Positions 34,280 through 43,810 of a stretch of DNA of 64,000 nt are shown in pieces. Source of the DNA: Cupriavidus basilensis (GTDB lineage: Bacteria; Pseudomonadota; Gammaproteobacteria; Burkholderiales; Burkholderiaceae); the NCBI RefSeq assembly GCF_000832305.1, contig NZ_CP010536.1, positions 558,001 through 622,000 of the forward strand, given 5' to 3'. Positions within the stretch are counted from its first letter, which is position 1; every line of letters starts with the position of its first letter. The notes under the pieces were generated by a model that saw nothing but the letters and a program-made list of their open reading frames with translations, was not told the DNA's origin and made no database searches. The translations under genes were made by a program, and so were the position numbers.

Positions 34280-35071
34280 GTCCCGGCGCCAGACCACCGG
34301 GAACCAGTCCTCGCGCATCCGCTCGCCGTTGGCCAGGCCGATTCCGGGGAAGGGCGGCGAGGTGCGGCCAGGCCGCTCCAGATAGCGCACATCGTCGCCC
34401 AGGAAGCGTGCCGAGAAGGCGCGGCGGCGCCCCGTCCCGGTATTGCCCGCGGCACCATGTACCGTGCGGAAGTCGAACACCACGGCATCGCCGGGCTCCA
34501 GCTCCGGTATCAGGATTGCGTGGCTGCCGTCGTCCACGTCCGGCATCTCCATGAACTGGTCGCTGCCCGCATAGAAATTCTCATTGCTGGCCCAGCGCTT
34601 GGGCCTGACCAGTTTGGGCCAGCGGTGCGAGCCCAGCACCACGCGCAAGGTATTGGCGGTGGTGACCGGGTCCAGCGGGATCCAGTAGCTCGCGGTCTGC
34701 AGGCCATCCACGCAGTAGTAGGGCAGGTCCTGGTGCCACGGTGTGGGCTTTGCCGTGCCTGGTTCCTTGACCAGGATGTGCTCATGGAACACCTGGACGG
34801 CCTCGGCCTGCATGATGTGGCCGGCGATGGCTGCGGCCGGTGAGCGCCGGATGAAGTCGGCGAACGGCTGGATGCGCTCCCAGTTGCAGTAATCCTCGAA
34901 AAAGCGGCCACGCTCGCCGCTGCCGACGTTCTCGATGGCAAAAGGGCCCGGCTTCGCGAGATTCTGCTCGAATCCTTCGCGCAGCGGCGTCACCCAATCG
35001 GTGAAGGCGCCGCGCAATACCAGGGCGCCGTCGCGCTGGTAGGTGTCGATTTCGGCTGCGGTGATGTGCAT
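34274..35071 (-). CDS. phytanoyl-CoA dioxygenase (PhyH) family oxygenase
   Basis: A 265-aa Fe(II)/2-oxoglutarate oxygenase. The metal triad is His and Asp in PWHQDLPYY and a distal His in FDFRTVHGAAGN; the Arg in TGRRRAFSARFLGDD would bind 2-oxoglutarate. EHILVKEPGTAKPTPWHQD resembles PhyH proteins acting on small molecules, not only acyl-CoAs. I took the ATG at 35071 (MHITAAEIDTYQRDGALVLRG) as start; the frame extends to 35122. It is divergent from a LysR gene with shared operator DNA. The substrate is unknown. Confidence 0.88.
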   Translation of the reverse strand: MHITAAEIDTYQRDGALVLRGAFTDWVTPLREGFEQNLAKPGPFAIENVGSGERGRFFEDYCNWERIQPFADFIRRSPAAAIAGHIMQAEAVQVFHEHILVKEPGTAKPTPWHQDLPYYCVDGLQTASYWIPLDPVTTANTLRVVLGSHRWPKLVRPKRWASNENFYAGSDQFMEMPDVDDGSHAILIPELEPGDAVVFDFRTVHGAAGNTGTGRRRAFSARFLGDDVRYLERPGRTSPPFPGIGLANGERMREDWFPVVWRRDA

Positions 35072-35120
35072 GAGGGTCCCGTGGATGGCTGGCTTGGGAC
35101 GAGTATCGGGGCAGGGCGCC

Positions 35121-35160
35121 AATAGGAAAAGAATATATTTCCTATGCTGTAGTATAGGAA
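35121..35160. promoter_or_regulatory. three-copy operator array between the PhyH and LysR genes
   Basis: ATAGGAAA occurs at 35121-35128, inverted (TTTCCTAT) at 35137-35144 and direct again at 35153-35160. The starts are exactly 16 bp apart. The array lies in the 92-bp divergent gap and its last copy ends 3 bp before the LysR start codon, so binding there would autoregulate the LysR gene and control the PhyH gene. Confidence 0.75.
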
Positions 35161-35163
35161 ATC

Positions 35164-36078
35164 ATGATTGGATTCTCCTTCCGCCAGCTCGAGTACTTTG
35201 TCGCGGCCGCCGAGCACGGCAGCATCAGCGCGGCTGCCCGTGCGCGCCACGTATCGCAGCCTTCCGTGTCGCAGGCCGTGGCGCAGCTCGAGCAAACGCT
35301 GGGCGAGATCCTGTTTCGCCGCCAGGTCAGCCGCGGGCTGGAGCTGACGCCGGCTGGCCAGCGCTTGCTGGGCCGCGCCCGCGACATCCTGGCGCTGGCC
35401 GCAGGCCTTGCAACCGATGGCGTGGACCAGGCACAGGCACGCGGCCTTAGCGGGCAGCTGTCGCTGACGTGCTTCCAGGATCTTGGCGCCTATTACGTAC
35501 CGCGGCTGCTGGCCGGCTTCCGGCGGCTGCATCCGCATGTTGCCGTGACGCTGTTCGAGGCCGACCTGGCCACGGTGCATCGCACGCTCGCTGCCGGCAA
35601 GGCGGAGCTGGCGTTGACCTACGATCTCGGCTTCGACCAGCGCATTGCACGCTGGGTACTTGCCCGGCTTGCCCCCTACGCGCTGCTGCACGCCGGCCAT
35701 GCGCTGGCCGTCCAGCCAAGCGTGAGCCTGCAAGACCTGGCCGGCGAACGGTTGATCCTGGAGGATATTGCGCAAACACGTGAGTACTTCCTCTCGCTGT
35801 TCTGGGCGCACGGCTTGCGCCCGCAGCTGCACCAGTACACCCAGACCTTCGAGATGCAGCGCGGCCTGGTGGCGCACGGCTATGGCGTGGCGCTCTCGTG
35901 CACGCGTCCGGCAGGCGACCACAGTTATGACGGGCAGCCCATCGTTTGCTTGCCGCTGAGCGAGGCCGTGACGCCGCAGCGCGTGGTGCTGGCGCGTTCG
36001 CCGGCCATGCGGCCGTCGCCCGTCGCGCAAGCATTTATCCAGTGGGTTTGCGAGGCAGGCCACGCCGAGCCGGCGTGA
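35164..36078 (+). CDS. LysR-family transcriptional regulator
   Basis: A 304-aa regulator. The helix-turn-helix lies at residues 4-63 (FRQLEYFVAAAEHGSISAAA ... VSQPSVSQAVAQLEQTLGEILF) and the co-inducer domain follows from about residue 95. The substrate domain resembles the CynR/OxyR-like group by general pattern only. Divergence from the PhyH gene and the operator array between them make that oxygenase its likely target. Confidence 0.9.
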   Translation: MIGFSFRQLEYFVAAAEHGSISAAARARHVSQPSVSQAVAQLEQTLGEILFRRQVSRGLELTPAGQRLLGRARDILALAAGLATDGVDQAQARGLSGQLSLTCFQDLGAYYVPRLLAGFRRLHPHVAVTLFEADLATVHRTLAAGKAELALTYDLGFDQRIARWVLARLAPYALLHAGHALAVQPSVSLQDLAGERLILEDIAQTREYFLSLFWAHGLRPQLHQYTQTFEMQRGLVAHGYGVALSCTRPAGDHSYDGQPIVCLPLSEAVTPQRVVLARSPAMRPSPVAQAFIQWVCEAGHAEPA

Positions 36079-36094
36079 GGGTGGCGAGGTGTCG

Positions 36095-37237
36095 CTATCG
36101 AGGGTAGAGCGCGCCCAGGACACGCGGGCCGGCCGCGCCGGTGACGGTGGGCACATTGCCCGGTGCTCCGCGCAGCATCTGCCGCGCCAGCCAGGCAAAA
36201 GCGATGCCCTCCACCTGCGATACGGGAACGCCCAGTTCGTCCGAGCTTTGCACCGCCACGGCGGGCAGCGCCTGCACCAGCAACGCCATCACCAGGTGGT
36301 TGCGGGCGCCGCCGCCGCACACGATCAGCCGCGCCGCGTCGGGCGCGTGCTGGCTGACATCGCGGGCGATGGCCCCGGCGGTCAGCGCGGCCAGCGTGGC
36401 CTGCACGTCGGCGGGGTCGAGTGCCGTGCCATGCTGGGAAAGATGATTTTCCAGCCAGGCGGGATGGAACAGGTCGCGGCCCGTGCTCTTGGGCGGGGCC
36501 ACGCTGAAATAAGGCTCGGCCAGCAGGCGCGCCAGCAGCGCCTGGTCGACCTTGCCGCTGGCGCCCCAGGCGCCGTCGGCATCGTAGGCCAGGCCGTGAT
36601 GCCGGTCGATCCAGTAGTCGAGCAGCACGTTGCCCGGGCCGCAGTCGAAGCCGGTGACCGGCCGCGCCGCGCTGCCTTCGCTGGCGGCGGGCAGCACGCT
36701 GATATTGGAGATCCCGCCGATATTGCAGGCCACCCGTGTCTGGGCGGCGTCGCCGAACAGCGCCTGGTGCACCGCCGGCACCAAGGGCGCTCCCTGGCCG
36801 CCGGCCGCCACGTCGCGGCTGCGGAAATCCGCCACCACGTCAATGCCCGTCAACTCGGCCAGCAGCGCGGGTTGCTGGCTCTGGCGGGTATAGCCGATGC
36901 CGTCGTACAAGCCGGGCCGATGGCGAACGGTCTGGCCGTGCGCGCCGATTGCCGCGATGGCGTCCGGCGCCAGCCCGGCATCGCGCAGCAGGGCCGCCAC
37001 GCAAGCCGCATAGACGCGCGCCAGCCCATTGGCGGCCAGCGCCTCGCGGTGGATTTCATCGTCGCCGGGCTGCTGCAGCGCGCTGAACGCGTCGCGCAGC
37101 TCGGCCGGGAAGGGCTGGAAGGCTGCAGCCAGCACCGTGGGCCGTGGCCCCGAGAAATCGACCAGCACGCCGTCCGCGCCGTCCATGCTGGTGCCGGACA
37201 TGATGCCGATAAAGCAATCTGGGGGCGAAATTGGCAT
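36095..37237 (-). CDS. anmK: anhydro-N-acetylmuramic acid kinase
   Basis: Opens and phosphorylates 1,6-anhydro-MurNAc, a product of lytic transglycosylases, to MurNAc-6-phosphate in the cytoplasm. [21 protein letters not shown] and [18 protein letters not shown] are diagnostic. The 380-aa start at ATG 37237 is preferred; a TTG at 37264 in the same frame would overlap the upstream gene. The M23 peptidase gene lies 23 bp upstream on the same strand, linking wall hydrolysis and recycling. Confidence 0.95.
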   Translation of the reverse strand: MPISPPDCFIGIMSGTSMDGADGVLVDFSGPRPTVLAAAFQPFPAELRDAFSALQQPGDDEIHREALAANGLARVYAACVAALLRDAGLAPDAIAAIGAHGQTVRHRPGLYDGIGYTRQSQQPALLAELTGIDVVADFRSRDVAAGGQGAPLVPAVHQALFGDAAQTRVACNIGGISNISVLPAASEGSAARPVTGFDCGPGNVLLDYWIDRHHGLAYDADGAWGASGKVDQALLARLLAEPYFSVAPPKSTGRDLFHPAWLENHLSQHGTALDPADVQATLAALTAGAIARDVSQHAPDAARLIVCGGGARNHLVMALLVQALPAVAVQSSDELGVPVSQVEGIAFAWLARQMLRGAPGNVPTVTGAAGPRVLGALYPR

Positions 37238-37260
37238 GCTGGGCGCGCGGGCTCGATGGA

Positions 37261-38640
37261 TCAATTGCTGGCCGAAGCCACGTTGTAGGTACGCAGCGCG
37301 TTGATGCGGCTAAGCATCTCGCTGGTATAGCTCAGGAACTGCTGGCGCGCCGGGCCGGACAGCGCGGGCGTGTCGAGCGCGGCGATGGCCAGCGGGTTCA
37401 GCGGCACATCGTTGACGCGGAACTCGTAGTGCAGGTGCGGCCCAGTGGCCCAGCCGGTCTGGCCAACGTAGCCAATGACCTCGCCTTGCGACACATGCTG
37501 CCCGCGCTTCATCGTGGCAAAGCCGGACAGGTGCGCGTAGTAGGTGGAGTAGCCGCTATGGTGCTTGAGGATGACGATGTTACCGTAGCCGTTCTGCTGG
37601 CCGACAAACTCGACTTCGCCGTCGCCGGTGGCCATCACCTTGGTGCCCGTAGGTGCGGCAAAGTCCACGCCCTTGTGCTGTGCCCAGTGGTGGTGCAGCG
37701 GATGGTCGCGTCCGCCGAAGCCCGACGAAACGCGCGAGAACTCCACCGGCGAGCGCAGGAACGGCCGCTTCATGCTGCGCCCGTCAAAGGTGTAGTACGC
37801 GCCCTGCTTGCTGCCTTCCGGTGCGTACCAGAGCGCCTGGTGCAACTGGTTGTGGTTGATCAGCTCGACCGCCATTACGCGCCCGTTGCGCACGAACGCA
37901 CCGTCGCGAAAGCCCGCTTCGTAGACGATGCGGAAGCGGTCTCCACTGGTGATGTCATGGTGGAAATCGATCACGCCGGAGAAGATCGAGAGCATTTGCT
38001 GGACGATCTCGTCGGGCACATTGGCCGCGTCCATGGCCTTGAAGAAGCCACCCGAGGCAATGGCGCCGGACAGCATCTCGTAGTGCAGTTCGTTCTTCAC
38101 CGACTGCACGCGGGCCTTGTAGACCGGATCGGCAGGGTCGCCCGCGCGTTCGATCACCAGTTCGCGGGAGGCGTTTGCGTCACCGCCGAGGTTGGCTTGC
38201 AGCGACACCAGCAGGTTGTTCTCGTCGACCTCGGCCTGCACCGTCTGGCCGGGATTGAGGTCGAACAGGCCGCGCGCGGTGGTGTTGCGCCGGATAAAGG
38301 CCTGCGCATCGGGGTCGTCCACGCCCAGCCGCTTGAGCAGGCTGGCAATGGTGTCGCCGCGCTGCATGCGCTCTTCGCGCACAAAGGTAGCGTCGGTTTC
38401 GGTAAGCTGTTCGAGTTGCGTGCGTAGATCGGGCAGGCGTATCGCCTCCCGGACACGCGGAGCCTGGGGGTCGTCGAAGGCACTACGGGGGGCCACGCCC
38501 ATGGCAGCTGCCATGCCCAGCGTGAACACCGTACCCACCGCCGCTGTCAACTGCTTGCGCCGACGGGCGTGCAGGGCATTGGTAGGATCGACCAGAACCA
38601 CCAGCTCCCGCGCGAAAACTTCGCGGAGTCTGGACCACAT
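37261..38640 (-). CDS. M23-family peptidoglycan metallopeptidase (MepM-like)
   Basis: A 459-aa envelope endopeptidase. After a cytoplasmic arginine-rich N terminus there is one hydrophobic segment at about 34-50, which anchors it to the inner membrane. A LysM/OapA-like region follows ([20 protein letters not shown]), then the C-terminal LytM domain with metal ligands in [12 protein letters not shown] and [11 protein letters not shown]. The ATG at 38640 is preferred over the adjacent GTG. All catalytic residues appear intact, so it is probably an active DD-endopeptidase. Divergent from tyrS. Confidence 0.92.
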   Translation of the reverse strand: MWSRLREVFARELVVLVDPTNALHARRRKQLTAAVGTVFTLGMAAAMGVAPRSAFDDPQAPRVREAIRLPDLRTQLEQLTETDATFVREERMQRGDTIASLLKRLGVDDPDAQAFIRRNTTARGLFDLNPGQTVQAEVDENNLLVSLQANLGGDANASRELVIERAGDPADPVYKARVQSVKNELHYEMLSGAIASGGFFKAMDAANVPDEIVQQMLSIFSGVIDFHHDITSGDRFRIVYEAGFRDGAFVRNGRVMAVELINHNQLHQALWYAPEGSKQGAYYTFDGRSMKRPFLRSPVEFSRVSSGFGGRDHPLHHHWAQHKGVDFAAPTGTKVMATGDGEVEFVGQQNGYGNIVILKHHSGYSTYYAHLSGFATMKRGQHVSQGEVIGYVGQTGWATGPHLHYEFRVNDVPLNPLAIAALDTPALSGPARQQFLSYTSEMLSRINALRTYNVASASN

Positions 38641-38764
38641 CACGTAAAATTCACTCTTTGTTTCGGGCTGCGTTGCCGCGACGATTTTTTTGCTTCGTCT
38701 GCCTTCCTCCCCGGAGGTGCGGCGCCTGCCATATTGGTTTGCCGCCTAGAATGGCGGTTGGCCC

Positions 38765-38780
38765 ACGGGAACATTCCCGT
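38765..38780. promoter_or_regulatory. inverted repeat in the tyrS leader region
   Basis: ACGGGAA-CA-TTCCCGT is a perfect 7-bp palindrome in the 229-bp gap between the M23 peptidase and tyrS genes, about 90 bp before tyrS. It could be an operator or an RNA hairpin. No regulator can be named. Confidence 0.35.
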
Positions 38781-38869
38781 TTGCACAAGAAGCGCGGATT
38801 ATACCAAAGCCGGCCGCAAGCCGTTTTGTGCCGCCATCTGAATTCTCATGTTTTTCAAAGACTTACGTC

Positions 38870-40111
38870 ATGACTGAAGTTTCCTCCGGCGCTGCCACTA
38901 CCTACCCCCTCACGCCCACCGTGATGCACGCCCTGGAGGTGTCCAAGCGCGGTTGCGACGAACTGCTGGTCGAATCCGAATGGCTGGCCAAGCTCGCGCG
39001 CAGCGAGGCCACCGGCGTGCCGCTGCGCATCAAGCTGGGGCTGGACCCGACCGCGCCCGATATCCATATCGGCCACACGGTGGTGCTCAACAAGATGCGT
39101 CAGTTGCAAGACCTGGGCCACCAGGTCATCTTCCTGATCGGCGATTTCACCTCCACCATCGGCGATCCGTCCGGGCGCAACGCCACCCGTCCTCCGCTCA
39201 CGCGCGAGCAGATCGAGGCCAACGCCCAGACCTACTACAGCCAGGCCAGCCTCGTGCTCGATCCGGCCAAGACCGAGATCCGCTACAACAGCGAGTGGTG
39301 CGATCCGCTGGGCGCGCGCGGCATGATCCAGCTGGCGGCCAAGTACACCGTGGCGCGGATGATGGAGCGCGACGACTTCACCAAACGCTACCGCACTGGG
39401 ATTCCGATTTCGGTGCATGAGTTCCTTTACCCGCTCATGCAGGGCTACGACTCCGTCGCGCTCAAGGCCGACCTGGAACTGGGCGGCACCGACCAGAAGT
39501 TCAACCTGCTGGTGGGCCGGGAGCTGCAGAAGGAATACGGCCAGGAGCAGCAGTGCATCCTGACCATGCCGCTGCTGGTGGGCCTGGATGGCGTGGAGAA
39601 GATGTCCAAGTCCAAGGGCAACTACATTGGCGTGACCGAAGCCCCGAGCGAGATGTTCGGCAAGCTGATGAGCATCTCGGATGACTTGATGTGGAAGTAC
39701 TACGAGCTGCTGTCGTTCCGCCCCATGAGCGAGATCGACCTGATGAAGCAGGAGATCTCGCTGGGCCGTAATCCGCGCGACTGCAAGGTGATGCTCGGCC
39801 AGGAGATCGTCACGCGCTTCCACAGCGCAGCCGACGCCGACCGCGCGCTTGAGGATTTCAACCACCGCGCGCGTGGCGGCGTGCCCGACGAGATCCCCGA
39901 GGTCAGCCTTTCCGGCGCACCGCTGGGCATCGGCCAGTTGCTCAAGCAGGCCAACCTGGTGCCGTCCACGTCGGAAGCCAACCGCAATATCGAGCAGGGT
40001 GGCGTCAAGATCGACGGCACCGTCGTCAGCGACAAAGGACTGAAGATCGAGGCCGGCAGCTACGTCGTGCAGGTGGGCAAGCGCCGCTTCGCACGCGTGA
40101 CGCTGGCTTGA
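38870..40111 (+). CDS. tyrS: tyrosyl-tRNA synthetase
   Basis: A class I synthetase of 413 aa. The HIGH motif reads [20 protein letters not shown], and KMSKS is intact in [13 protein letters not shown]; the C-terminal S4-like tRNA-binding domain includes [34 protein letters not shown]. The sequence is of the TyrZ-like group. The ATG at 38870 matches relatives; the frame extends 14 codons further upstream. The D-aminoacyl-tRNA deacylase gene follows after 19 bp, a meaningful pairing because that enzyme removes D-Tyr from tRNA-Tyr. Confidence 0.96.
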   Translation: MTEVSSGAATTYPLTPTVMHALEVSKRGCDELLVESEWLAKLARSEATGVPLRIKLGLDPTAPDIHIGHTVVLNKMRQLQDLGHQVIFLIGDFTSTIGDPSGRNATRPPLTREQIEANAQTYYSQASLVLDPAKTEIRYNSEWCDPLGARGMIQLAAKYTVARMMERDDFTKRYRTGIPISVHEFLYPLMQGYDSVALKADLELGGTDQKFNLLVGRELQKEYGQEQQCILTMPLLVGLDGVEKMSKSKGNYIGVTEAPSEMFGKLMSISDDLMWKYYELLSFRPMSEIDLMKQEISLGRNPRDCKVMLGQEIVTRFHSAADADRALEDFNHRARGGVPDEIPEVSLSGAPLGIGQLLKQANLVPSTSEANRNIEQGGVKIDGTVVSDKGLKIEAGSYVVQVGKRRFARVTLA

Positions 40112-40130
40112 GGCCGGGCAGGAACGGCTC

Positions 40131-40631
40131 ATGATCGCGTTGATCCAGCGGGTCGCCCAGGCCCGCGTCACTGTCGATGGCCGCACCACCGGCGAGATCG
40201 GCGCCGGGCTGCTGGCGCTGGTCTGCGCCGAGCGCGGCGACACCGAAGCGCAGGCCGAACGCCTGCTCGCCAAGCTGCTGGCCTACCGTGTGTTCTCCGA
40301 TGAGGCCGGCAAGATGAACCTGCCCGTGCAGGACATCGATGGCCGCGGCACGCGCGGTGGCCTGCTGGTGGTGTCGCAGTTCACGCTGGCCGCCGATACC
40401 AACAGTGGCACGCGGCCCAGTTTCACTCCGGCCGCGGCGCCCGCCGATGGCGAACGCCTGTACAACCATTTCGTGGCGCGTGCGCGCGCCGCGCACGGCG
40501 AGGTGCAGACCGGCGAGTTCGGCGCCATGATGCAGGTCAGCCTGGTCAACGACGGTCCGGTCACCTTCTGGCTGCGCGTGCCGCCGGCCGCGCCGTCCAC
40601 CCACTCCCAGCTAGCCCAGGCAGGCCGTTGA
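40131..40631 (+). CDS. dtd: D-aminoacyl-tRNA deacylase
   Basis: Removes D-amino acids wrongly attached to tRNA. The 166-aa protein starts [17 protein letters not shown] and carries the family motifs SQFTLAADT and [10 protein letters not shown]; the family is usually about 145-150 aa, the excess being a C-terminal tail. Transcribed with tyrS. Confidence 0.96.
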   Translation: MIALIQRVAQARVTVDGRTTGEIGAGLLALVCAERGDTEAQAERLLAKLLAYRVFSDEAGKMNLPVQDIDGRGTRGGLLVVSQFTLAADTNSGTRPSFTPAAAPADGERLYNHFVARARAAHGEVQTGEFGAMMQVSLVNDGPVTFWLRVPPAAPSTHSQLAQAGR

Positions 40632-40747
40632 TGCGACAACGGCCTGCCGCAGTTCAGCTACCGACGCCGCTCGTCACCGCCGGGACCGGCCCTGGCTTGA
40701 TCCCGCATGCCGCGCAGTGCGCGGCGCAACCCAGCAAGGAGAGAAAC

Positions 40748-41407
40748 ATGAAGCTCTGGAGCAAGGCATTCAGCGACAACGGGCCGATTCCCATCGAGTT
40801 CGCTTTCGGTGCGATCGACCCAGCCACCCACGTGACGCTGTCGAGCAACCGCAATCCCGACCTGCACTGGGACGAGGCCCCGGCCGAAACGCGTTCCTTC
40901 GTGCTGATCTGCCACGATCCGGACGTGCCCAGCCGTGGCGACGACGTCAACCAGGAAGGCCGCGAAGTGCCTGCATCGCTGCCGCGCGTGGACTTCTTTC
41001 ACTGGGTGCTGGTGGATATTCCGATGGGGTTGCGCACCATCTCCGCGGGCACCCACAGCGATGGCGTGATCGCGCGCGGCAAGCCGGGCCCCGAGGCCAC
41101 CGGCGGCACGGCCGCGGCAGGCGGGCTGCGCCACGGCCTGAACGACTACACCGGCTGGTTCGCCGGCGACCCGGACATGAAGGGCGATTACTACGGTTAC
41201 GACGGCCCTTGCCCGCCTTGGAACGACAGCCTGGTGCACCACTACGTGTTCACCGTCTACGCGCTCGACCTGGACCGCTTGCCGCTAGAGGGCACCTTCA
41301 CCGGCGCCATGGTGCGCGAGGCCATCCAGGGCCACGTGCTGGCGCAGGCGGCCTGCACCGGTACCTATACCCTCAATCCGAAACTTGCCGGCCAGCCGGC
41401 GAAGTAA
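40748..41407 (+). CDS. YbhB/YbcL-family (PEBP-like) protein
   Basis: A 219-aa protein of the phosphatidylethanolamine-binding/Raf-kinase-inhibitor-like fold. DLHWDEAPAETRSFVLICHDPDVP and FFHWVLVDIPMGLRTI are the family's anion-binding-site segments, and GYDGPCPPWNDSLVHHYVFTVYALDLDRLPL is the long C-terminal signature. No signal peptide is present, so it should be cytoplasmic. Start ATG at 40748 follows AAGGAGAG. The function in bacteria is not known. Confidence 0.9.
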   Translation: MKLWSKAFSDNGPIPIEFAFGAIDPATHVTLSSNRNPDLHWDEAPAETRSFVLICHDPDVPSRGDDVNQEGREVPASLPRVDFFHWVLVDIPMGLRTISAGTHSDGVIARGKPGPEATGGTAAAGGLRHGLNDYTGWFAGDPDMKGDYYGYDGPCPPWNDSLVHHYVFTVYALDLDRLPLEGTFTGAMVREAIQGHVLAQAACTGTYTLNPKLAGQPAK

Positions 41408-41496
41408 GCACGGGCCGCGCGGCGCGCAAGCGCTGCGCGCCAGGGGCGCCGCGACAGCACAGCGTAGCGCCGCCTAAATCGCCTCAAGGAAACGGC

Positions 41497-42171
41497 ATGT
41501 CGCAATTGCCCGGGCCGCATTCGCTGGCCTTCACTCACCTGATCCTGATCCGCCACGGCGAGACCGCATGGAACCGCGAGCGGCGCCTGCAAGGCCAGCT
41601 CGACATCCCGCTCAACGCCACCGGCGTGGCGCAGGCGGATGCCCTGGCCCAGGCGCTGGCGGTCGAGCCGATCGATGCGGTCTACGCCAGCGACCTGTCG
41701 CGCGCGATGCGGACGGCGGCGCCGCTGGCCGAGGCGCTCGGCCTGGCGGTGCGGCCCGATCCCCGCTTGCGCGAGCGCTGCTACGGCTCGCTCGAAGGCA
41801 TGACGTACGCGGAAGTGGCCGAGCAGCTGCCCGAGGATTTCGCCAGGTGGCAAGCGCGCGTTCCCGACTACGCGCCCGATGGCGGCGAGTCCTTGCTGGC
41901 GTTTCATGAGCGCGCGGTGCAAGCCGCGCTGGCGCTCGGGCGCCGCCATCCCGGCGAGCGCATCGCCCTGGTGGCGCACGGCGGCGTGCTGGACTGCCTG
42001 TACCGCGAAGCCAACGACATGACGCTGGAGGCGCCGCGCCGGCACGAGCTGCTCAATGCCAGCATCAACCGGCTGCGCTGTGACAGCGTGCGGCTCACGG
42101 TCATGCAGTGGGCGGACGTGGGCCACCTGGAAGCGCTTACCCTCGACGAAGTCGACCGCAGGGTGCCCTGA
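41497..42171 (+). CDS. histidine phosphatase-family protein (phosphoglycerate mutase-like)
   Basis: A 224-aa member of the histidine phosphatase superfamily. The phospho-accepting His is in LILIRHGETAWNRE; YASDLSRAMRTAAPLAE and LVAHGGVLDCLYR carry the other catalytic Arg and His. Size and motifs fit the GpmB/CobC branch, which more often hydrolyses phosphate esters than isomerises phosphoglycerate. The start at 41497 follows CAAGGAAA. Confidence 0.88.
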   Translation: MSQLPGPHSLAFTHLILIRHGETAWNRERRLQGQLDIPLNATGVAQADALAQALAVEPIDAVYASDLSRAMRTAAPLAEALGLAVRPDPRLRERCYGSLEGMTYAEVAEQLPEDFARWQARVPDYAPDGGESLLAFHERAVQAALALGRRHPGERIALVAHGGVLDCLYREANDMTLEAPRRHELLNASINRLRCDSVRLTVMQWADVGHLEALTLDEVDRRVP

Positions 42172-42197
42172 GCCGCGCTGGGCGCGCCGGGCGCGTC

Positions 42198-42923
42198 TTA
42201 CACCCGCAGGCGGAAGGGCGTGAAATCGGTATTGCGGTCGTAGTAGTCTTCGCGCTCGGCACGCTTGAGGAAGTTCACCACCTTGTAGGTGACCGGCGTC
42301 ATCACCACTTCCCATGTGGTCTTGAGGATGTACTGGGCAATGGCGACCTGGATCACTTTCTCCAGCGGCCAGATGCCGTGGAAGGCGATCACGTAGAACA
42401 GCGAGGAATCAACCAACTCGCCGGCCAGCGTGGAGCCAATGGTGCGGGACCATAGCCAGCGGCCGTTGGTCCACAGCTTCATCTTGGCCAGCACATAGCT
42501 GTTGGTGAAGCTGCCGCAGCAGAACGCGATCAGCGAGCCCAGCGCGATGCGCCAGGTATTGCCGAAGACGTCTTCCAGGCTCTTTTGGTAATCGCTCATG
42601 AAGGGCGCCACCGGCATCTTCAGCACCACCAGGCTCATGAAGGTGGCGAACGCCAGCGCCGCGAATCCGGCCCAGACCACGCGGCGATCGCGCCCGTAGC
42701 CGTAGACCTCGGTCAGCACGTCCCCAAAAATGTACGAAATCGGGAAGAACAGCACGCCCGCGCCGAAGGTCACCGGGCCGATCACCGGCAGCGTGACCTG
42801 GGCCGCCTTGGCCGCGCCGATCAGGTTGGAGCACAGCAGGACCGTGACGAAAGCCACCATCACGAGATCGTAGTAACGATAGACGCGCCCGCTGTGGGCG
42901 GACGTGGCGCTTGACATGGTCAT
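42198..42923 (-). CDS. yhhQ: queuosine precursor transporter (YhhQ/QPTR family)
   Basis: An integral membrane protein of 241 aa with six probable helices. YIFGDVLTEVYGYGRDRRVVWAGF and RTIGSTLAGELVDSSLFYVIAF are the family signatures. In E. coli YhhQ imports preQ0 and preQ1 for queuosine tRNA modification. The start has two nearby ATGs (42923 and 42917). I see no preQ1 riboswitch upstream. Convergent with the histidine phosphatase gene. Confidence 0.93.
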   Translation of the reverse strand: MTMSSATSAHSGRVYRYYDLVMVAFVTVLLCSNLIGAAKAAQVTLPVIGPVTFGAGVLFFPISYIFGDVLTEVYGYGRDRRVVWAGFAALAFATFMSLVVLKMPVAPFMSDYQKSLEDVFGNTWRIALGSLIAFCCGSFTNSYVLAKMKLWTNGRWLWSRTIGSTLAGELVDSSLFYVIAFHGIWPLEKVIQVAIAQYILKTTWEVVMTPVTYKVVNFLKRAEREDYYDRNTDFTPFRLRV

Positions 42924-43050
42924 CGGGGTGTTCCAGGGGCGATTTTTTGGCGATTATGCCAGCCGCGCCGCCACCTTGCCCCGCCACACTGTAGACGAGC
43001 GCGCGCCTGGCCGGGTCGCCCCGGGCCAGGGCTGCCCGCGCGGGTTGCGG

Positions 43051-43635
43051 CTACATGTTCAGCTTGCTGATCTTTGAACCGTCGAGCGACACATCGAACA
43101 TCAGCCCGGCATTGGTCTGCACAAAGCCGATCACCGGCTGCTGGCCGGTGATCGTATCGAGTTTGCCGTTGGCACCGATCTTGGCGAGCGCCACGCCGGC
43201 ATCCGCACCGACCGTCCAGCCGCTGCTGTTGACGAATTTATCGTAGGCACCGGGGGTCATGAACATCAGCACCACCGACTTGGACTGGCCGCCCGCGGTT
43301 GCGCCGACCGAGGCCGAGGTGGTGCGGTAATAGCTCACCGCGGCGCCCTTGGAGCGCAACACGCCCTCGCCGTACTCGCCGCCGACCACCAGCCCCGCCG
43401 ACAGCACTCGCGGGAACACGAGGATGCCCTGGGCGCGTGAGGCCAGCTCGCGCGAGCTGTCGACCGTGGTGAACAGCCGGTTGAGCGCGCCGTCGGCACC
43501 CGCGTCGATCTCCTTCCTCTTGGCCGCCGCGTCGGTTGGCACATAGGCGCCGGTGGTGGTGCAGCCAGCCGCGAACGCGGTGGACACGACCAGGCCTGAG
43601 CCCGCCAGCCGGGTGACAAAGTGGCGTCGATTCAT
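43051..43635 (-). CDS. SYLF/YSC84-domain lipoprotein
   Basis: A 194-aa envelope lipoprotein. The lipobox FAAGC puts the lipidated Cys at 25, after a signal with a twin-arginine-like start (MNRRHFVTRLAGSG). The SYLF lipid-binding domain covers the rest (RAQGILVFPRVLSAGLVVGGEYGEGVLRSKG ... KSVVLMFMTPGAYDKFVNSSGWTVGADAG). Family members bind phosphoinositides in eukaryotes; the bacterial role is not known. Confidence 0.92.
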   Translation of the reverse strand: MNRRHFVTRLAGSGLVVSTAFAAGCTTTGAYVPTDAAAKRKEIDAGADGALNRLFTTVDSSRELASRAQGILVFPRVLSAGLVVGGEYGEGVLRSKGAAVSYYRTTSASVGATAGGQSKSVVLMFMTPGAYDKFVNSSGWTVGADAGVALAKIGANGKLDTITGQQPVIGFVQTNAGLMFDVSLDGSKISKLNM

Positions 43636-43810
43636 GTGCTCTCTCCTGTCTGGGATCCGTTAGCCGGCCGTCGGGCATTTGCCGTCAGTTGTCGCCTTGC
43701 CTTGGCGGTCGGGGCAAAGTCATTGTGGACAAGGAGGGAGCAGCCAGCAATGCACGACAAAAGAATTGTCTGCGGGCCTCGAAACTACTTAATGCGCGTT
43801 TCGATGCCGC

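Noticed and set aside
38641..38869. T-box leader for tyrS
   Set aside because: No T-box sequence or antiterminator/terminator pair is present; T-boxes are also rare in Proteobacteria.
42924..43050. preQ1 riboswitch upstream of the queuosine-precursor transporter
   Set aside because: I could not find the pseudoknot-forming A-rich tail or a conserved hairpin in the 127 bp before the gene.
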